Made by a program: the position numbers and the translations under genes. The notes under the pieces are model-generated. The model saw nothing but the letters and a program-made list of their open reading frames with translations. It did no database searches and was not told where the DNA came from. This document shows positions 60,203-64,000 of a stretch of 64,000 bases of DNA, piece after piece; the first letter of the stretch is position 1, and each line of letters begins with the position of its first letter. The stretch covers positions 1 through 64,000 of the forward strand of contig CAIRSR010000219.1 of NCBI GenBank assembly GCA_903881315.1, given 5' to 3'. This DNA is from an uncultured Thiotrichales bacterium. GTDB lineage: Bacteria; Pseudomonadota; Gammaproteobacteria; CAIRSR01.

Positions 60203-63200
60203 ATGCCAAGTACAGAAGAGAAAGGCCATGAGCACCGAGCCTACCCACGCTACCAGTGCGATATTCCCATCAAGGTCAGCACCGCAGACAACGCATTTGA
60301 TGGGATCGTACTGAACATCAGCCTGTGCGGTGCGCTCATCCTCATGGATCAGGATAACCTTTCTGCATGTGGGATCGTCGTGCAGTTACGCTTCCGGCTT
60401 CCTGGCATGACCGCTGACGTGGAAGTAGATGCCTACCTCCACCGGAATAATGAAAGCATCCTCGGCGTTAAATTCCTCAACCTAAAAGACGATGACGTCT
60501 GTTGGTTTGATCAGTTTCTGCAGACCAGCAGCCACCTAGAAACAACCTTGGCGACCCTAAATAAGATCGGCATCGCGTTGTCGTCCATTCTATCGCTTGA
60601 TCATTTGTTAGAGATGATCGTCGTCTACGCCAAGGAATTGACCCATGCAGATGGCGGCAGCCTGTATCTTGTCATTGATCAACGCTGCCTGCGCTTCGAG
60701 ATCTTCCGTAACGATTCTCTCGGCATCGCCCTAGGCGGTATCTCCGGAGACCGCTGCTCGTTCCCGCTCATTCCCCTTTATCTGGAGAACGGATCGCCAG
60801 ACTTTCGCACCATGGTATCGTCCAGCATCCTACGGAAGAGGATTATCCGCGTTGATGACGTCTACGACACCAAACGGTACGATTTTTCTAAGACCCACGA
60901 ATTCGACAAGAGAAATAACTATCGTTCTCAGTCATGCCTGACGGTGCCGCTGATGTTCCATGGCGAGGCCCCAATCGGCGCGATCCAGTTAGTGAACGCA
61001 ATCGACGAAGAGACCAACCAGATTATCCCATTTACAAAAGACAATGAGAATCTGGTTGAATCCCTTGCCTCTCAGGCAGTGAGCGCCATTAGTAACCATA
61101 AACTCAACACGGAACTTAAGGAACAGTTAAATTTTCATCATGGCCTTATCGAGGTCAACAACCTGATTACCAGCGACAACCCCTGGGAAGAGAAACTCAC
61201 CGGTATTTTTGAGCAGATAGCCACCACTTTTCATTATATCTCGCGCATTGCCGGTGGCATTTTCCTCACCCGTCGGGAGGAGGCAAATGACAAGGACGGC
61301 ATTTTAGAATTTACCAAGGGACTCAGCACACCACAAGCAGAGTTTTGTCGGCAATGGTCTATTGCTGCAAAAGGCGTCAATGCGCAGAATCGCCCACTGC
61401 TACCATCCGGCCACAGTGTCGTTGCAATAGAATACGAGTCTGGCTACTTTGGGGCAATACACATCCTGCTAGAAGAGCCCATCGCCTCGCCCCAACGACT
61501 CGTTGACTTCTTAAACGACGCCGGACGTATGCTGGCCGGAGTATTGTATTGTGAACGCAGCAAGGCGGTCATTGCCGAAAGCGAGCACTACCTAGAAGCG
61601 ATTCTCGACAATGCTCTGGATGGCATCCTCGTCATTGATGACGCTGGGCATGTGCTAAAGTTCAACGCAGCCGTAGTGGATATGTTTGGCTATTCTCGGG
61701 ATGACTGGCAATGGATCAATCTCAACCACATCATCACCACCCCAGAAATTATCCCATCGTTCTCTGCTGTGTTAGATAGCCACGACGAAGAGATTCGGGA
61801 ATATCATGACAGAAACCAGCAGAAGCGACTCCGCTGTAACGGCAGGCGTGCTGACGGAAAAATGATCGATATAGACATCGGCATGGTAGCCTCTCGGTGG
61901 TGGGACGAAAGTAGGATCACCGTATTTCTCCGCGATGTCACGTCAGAGCAACTTCTGCTAAAGTCACTCAAGGACACGCTCGGCGCAGCAGAAGAAGCGA
62001 GCAAGATGAAAAGCGCCTTTCTCGCAAATATGAGCCACGAGATCCGCAGCCCCCTCAATGCCATCATTGGTATGACCGACCTCGTTCTGACCGGTTCGCT
62101 CCCACGCGAAGAAGAAGTCAGCAACCTGCAAATGGTGCTAAACGCTGGTCTCTCGCTCCTGGATCTCATCAACGATATCCTGGATCTTTCCAAGATTGAA
62201 GCCGGTCATTTTGCACTGGAGCGCATACCCTTTGATCTATGCGGTCGGGTAGAAGACGCCTGCACTACCATGGCGATCAAGGCCCATCAAAAGTCACTGG
62301 ATCTATTTTGTGACGTAGACTGGAGCCTACCAGAGACACTGGCAGGCGATCCCATGCGTCTGAAACAGATCCTGATTAATCTTATCAATAACGCCATTAA
62401 ATTTACCTCTTCTGGGTTTGTCGCGGTGCGCGTTGCCGAGGCCACGATAAAACCCCGAGAAAGTGGCGAGTGTATCCTGCACGTTTCCGTCACAGATACC
62501 GGTCTCGGTATTCCGGCAAACAAGATAGAAATGATCTTCGGTGATTTCACCCAGGTCGATGATTCTACATCGCGTAAATATGGCGGCACTGGGCTTGGCC
62601 TAAGCATCTGCCAACACCTAGTCAAGATGATGGGTGGTGATATCTGGGTTGAGAGCACCATGGAGAAAGGCAGCACGTTTCATTTTACCGCCAGGTTTGG
62701 CATTAGCCACCGACACCATGAACGCAACGCACGACCAGAAAAGGAAGAGCGCAACACCACGAGCGACACATCACTAGAATCGCTCGTCGGGATTCGTATA
62801 TTACTCGGGGGAGGACACAACACCAACCGCTTGATACTGAGTAAAATGATCAGCGGCTTTGGCGGAACCTTTGAGGAATTCTCGGACGGACAGAGCTTGC
62901 TCTCTGCTCTGGAAGGGGCAAAGAACCGCAACCTCCCCTTCGACGTAATCGTAGTAGATGAGATATTACTGCGGGAAGAATTGCCCGACCCAGAGGCGCT
63001 GTATGCTGGCGTCGGCTATCTGAACCCCCCAATTGTCATGCTCCCAACCAACATGAGTATTGCCTCCATTACCAAGCACGGTTGGTTGCAGCACGCCTCG
63101 TCTCTTAAGAAGCCAATACGGCGCTTTCAATTCATTAACCGCGTGAATCAGGCGCTCGGTCGCATCGCCAGCAAACAGCAAACACATGCCGAGTCTGTGA

Positions 63201-63928
63201 TACAACCAAGGACTGACACCCTACCGATGCAGATCCTCCTGGTCGAGGATCTGGTCACCAACCAACGCTTGGCAACTAGCATTCTCCGTCAGGCCGGGCA
63301 CTCAGTTGTTTTGGCAAATCATGGTGGCGAGGCATTAGCGATTCTAAAAGAAAAGAAGATCGCTTTTGATCTGATACTCATGGATCTACAGATGCCAACA
63401 ATGGACGGTTTCGAGACGACTATGCACATCCGTGAGTGCTCTACCGCCGAAATTATCGATCCCAAGATCCCGATCGTCGCGGTAACCGCCTGCGCCATGA
63501 TCTCGGAAGAGGAACAGTGCCGCAAGATTGGTATGGATGGTTACCTCAGGAAACCCTATCGCCCTAACGAATTGATCCAGAAGATCGAGCCCTATTTGAA
63601 GACCAAGAAACAACCGATACAAAAGGCCCTTCTAGAGGCGGTTGACGCCGATGCAGAAACCTTGAGTCGTTCCAAAGCCGCCTTTCAGGAGGCCGCCCCA
63701 AAAAGCATTCAGACATTGCACAATGCCTTAGATAACAAACGATCGACCCAGGCAGTACAAGAGATCGGCAAACTCACCCTCCTCGCCAATAGCATCGGGG
63801 CAACCCGCATCAATACCCAGGCACTCCGGATTAAAGGTTACGTAGAGGTCGGTGATTGGGAGGAGGCAACCGCTTCCTTAGAGAAACTCAATGCACACCT
63901 TGCCCACGCCATAGAACAATTACAATAG
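60203..63928 (+). CDS. PilZ-GAF-PAS hybrid histidine kinase with two receivers and HPt-like tail
   Basis: A 1241-residue cytoplasmic signalling protein. Order: PilZ domain with intact c-di-GMP motifs RAYPR (12-16) and NISLCG (38-43); GAF (about 110-300, SLDHLLEMIVVYAKELTHADG, GAIQLVNAIDEET); a second less clear sensory region; PAS (about 465-580); HisKA with His612 (NMSHEIRSPLNAIIG); HATPase ([32 protein letters not shown]); receiver 1 (about 855-990) that has lost its acidic pocket (RILLGGGHNTNR); receiver 2 with Asp1061 (LILMDLQMPTMDGF); and an HPt-like domain in which Lys1190 stands where His is expected (EIGKLTLLANSIGA). It links c-di-GMP binding to a phosphorelay. Starts 35 bases after tas. 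Confidence 0.93.
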   Translation: MPSTEEKGHEHRAYPRYQCDIPIKVSTADNAFDGIVLNISLCGALILMDQDNLSACGIVVQLRFRLPGMTADVEVDAYLHRNNESILGVKFLNLKDDDVCWFDQFLQTSSHLETTLATLNKIGIALSSILSLDHLLEMIVVYAKELTHADGGSLYLVIDQRCLRFEIFRNDSLGIALGGISGDRCSFPLIPLYLENGSPDFRTMVSSSILRKRIIRVDDVYDTKRYDFSKTHEFDKRNNYRSQSCLTVPLMFHGEAPIGAIQLVNAIDEETNQIIPFTKDNENLVESLASQAVSAISNHKLNTELKEQLNFHHGLIEVNNLITSDNPWEEKLTGIFEQIATTFHYISRIAGGIFLTRREEANDKDGILEFTKGLSTPQAEFCRQWSIAAKGVNAQNRPLLPSGHSVVAIEYESGYFGAIHILLEEPIASPQRLVDFLNDAGRMLAGVLYCERSKAVIAESEHYLEAILDNALDGILVIDDAGHVLKFNAAVVDMFGYSRDDWQWINLNHIITTPEIIPSFSAVLDSHDEEIREYHDRNQQKRLRCNGRRADGKMIDIDIGMVASRWWDESRITVFLRDVTSEQLLLKSLKDTLGAAEEASKMKSAFLANMSHEIRSPLNAIIGMTDLVLTGSLPREEEVSNLQMVLNAGLSLLDLINDILDLSKIEAGHFALERIPFDLCGRVEDACTTMAIKAHQKSLDLFCDVDWSLPETLAGDPMRLKQILINLINNAIKFTSSGFVAVRVAEATIKPRESGECILHVSVTDTGLGIPANKIEMIFGDFTQVDDSTSRKYGGTGLGLSICQHLVKMMGGDIWVESTMEKGSTFHFTARFGISHRHHERNARPEKEERNTTSDTSLESLVGIRILLGGGHNTNRLILSKMISGFGGTFEEFSDGQSLLSALEGAKNRNLPFDVIVVDEILLREELPDPEALYAGVGYLNPPIVMLPTNMSIASITKHGWLQHASSLKKPIRRFQFINRVNQALGRIASKQQTHAESVIQPRTDTLPMQILLVEDLVTNQRLATSILRQAGHSVVLANHGGEALAILKEKKIAFDLILMDLQMPTMDGFETTMHIRECSTAEIIDPKIPIVAVTACAMISEEEQCRKIGMDGYLRKPYRPNELIQKIEPYLKTKKQPIQKALLEAVDADAETLSRSKAAFQEAAPKSIQTLHNALDNKRSTQAVQEIGKLTLLANSIGATRINTQALRIKGYVEVGDWEEATASLEKLNAHLAHAIEQLQ

Positions 63929-64000
63929 CCACAGCGCAAGAATTGTAGTCATCCGGCACAACGGCAAGCAACCTACCTCCACACCATCTATTCTAGCGAA

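Noticed and set aside
1-64000. CRISPR arrays, insertion sequences and rRNA genes
   Set aside because: No regular repeat-spacer pattern, no transposase with terminal inverted repeats and no rRNA-like segment were seen on reading through; the Rpn proteins are not evidence of an IS.

Overview
The window is a moderately GC-rich proteobacterial chromosome segment, most likely from a gammaproteobacterium. The evidence is gene content: an rpsP-rimM-trmD-rplS operon, rpsU-yqeY opposite tsaD, ubiE/ubiB, RNase R and RNase G, an H-NS-type nucleoid protein, an RpfE-type protein, PhoBR, a two-subunit glycine decarboxylase and a type IV pilin. The overall flavour (H-NS with a TWTGKGRKPGWL tail, split GcvP, many hybrid kinases) is reminiscent of sulfur-oxidising Chromatiales/Thiotrichales, but that placement is inference. 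Genes are dense, often overlap by 1-4 bases, and I saw no convincing U-tract terminator.

Left part (1-13.4 kb). A truncated pilA lies on the minus strand behind a good sigma-54 promoter. An Rpn-type nuclease follows, then a tightly overlapping trio (thymidylate-synthase-like protein, HAD hydrolase, ParB-like protein) that may be a nucleotide-chemistry module. Next come dsbD, then ubiE-RDD-ubiB-DUF3617 (ubiquinone), a Rap1a/Tai-like and a holin-like small protein, tRNA-Leu(CAG), RNase R and a frameshifted AbrB-type antitoxin remnant.

Middle part (13.5-32.8 kb). A second Rpn-type nuclease, an adenosine-kinase-like PfkB protein, gcvPB, a response regulator with an internal duplication, rng, an orphan ccmC, an hns gene, a DppB/DppC permease pair without the rest of the transporter, a RutE-like nitroreductase, yqeY-rpsU divergent from tsaD, phoR-phoB with a Pho box, lgt, a short MetH lacking the reactivation domain and a metallophosphoesterase.

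Right part (33-64 kb). An AT-rich DUF262 + HEPN pair, which looks like a defence system, sits just before uvrC. Then come a soluble histidine kinase, ygfZ, two small proteins, an SbmA/YddA-type ABC protein with a ruined ATPase site, bioD, a TauE/SafE exporter, mrp, aroG, small proteins, sixA, a PilR/NtrC-type sigma-54 activator, the ribosomal operon and rpfE. Wedged between rpfE and folC is an AT-richer three-gene minus-strand operon (51.9-56.3 kb): a 781-residue protein with a PIN-like signature plus two proteins I do not recognise. It is the best candidate for an undescribed system here. The window closes with a deacetylase-like protein lacking its metal ligands, an aldo/keto reductase and a 1241-residue PilZ-GAF-PAS hybrid kinase with degenerate receiver and HPt modules.

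Recurring theme: several large proteins keep their fold but have lost catalytic residues (ABC ATPase, NodB-like deacetylase, HAD motif I, HPt histidine).
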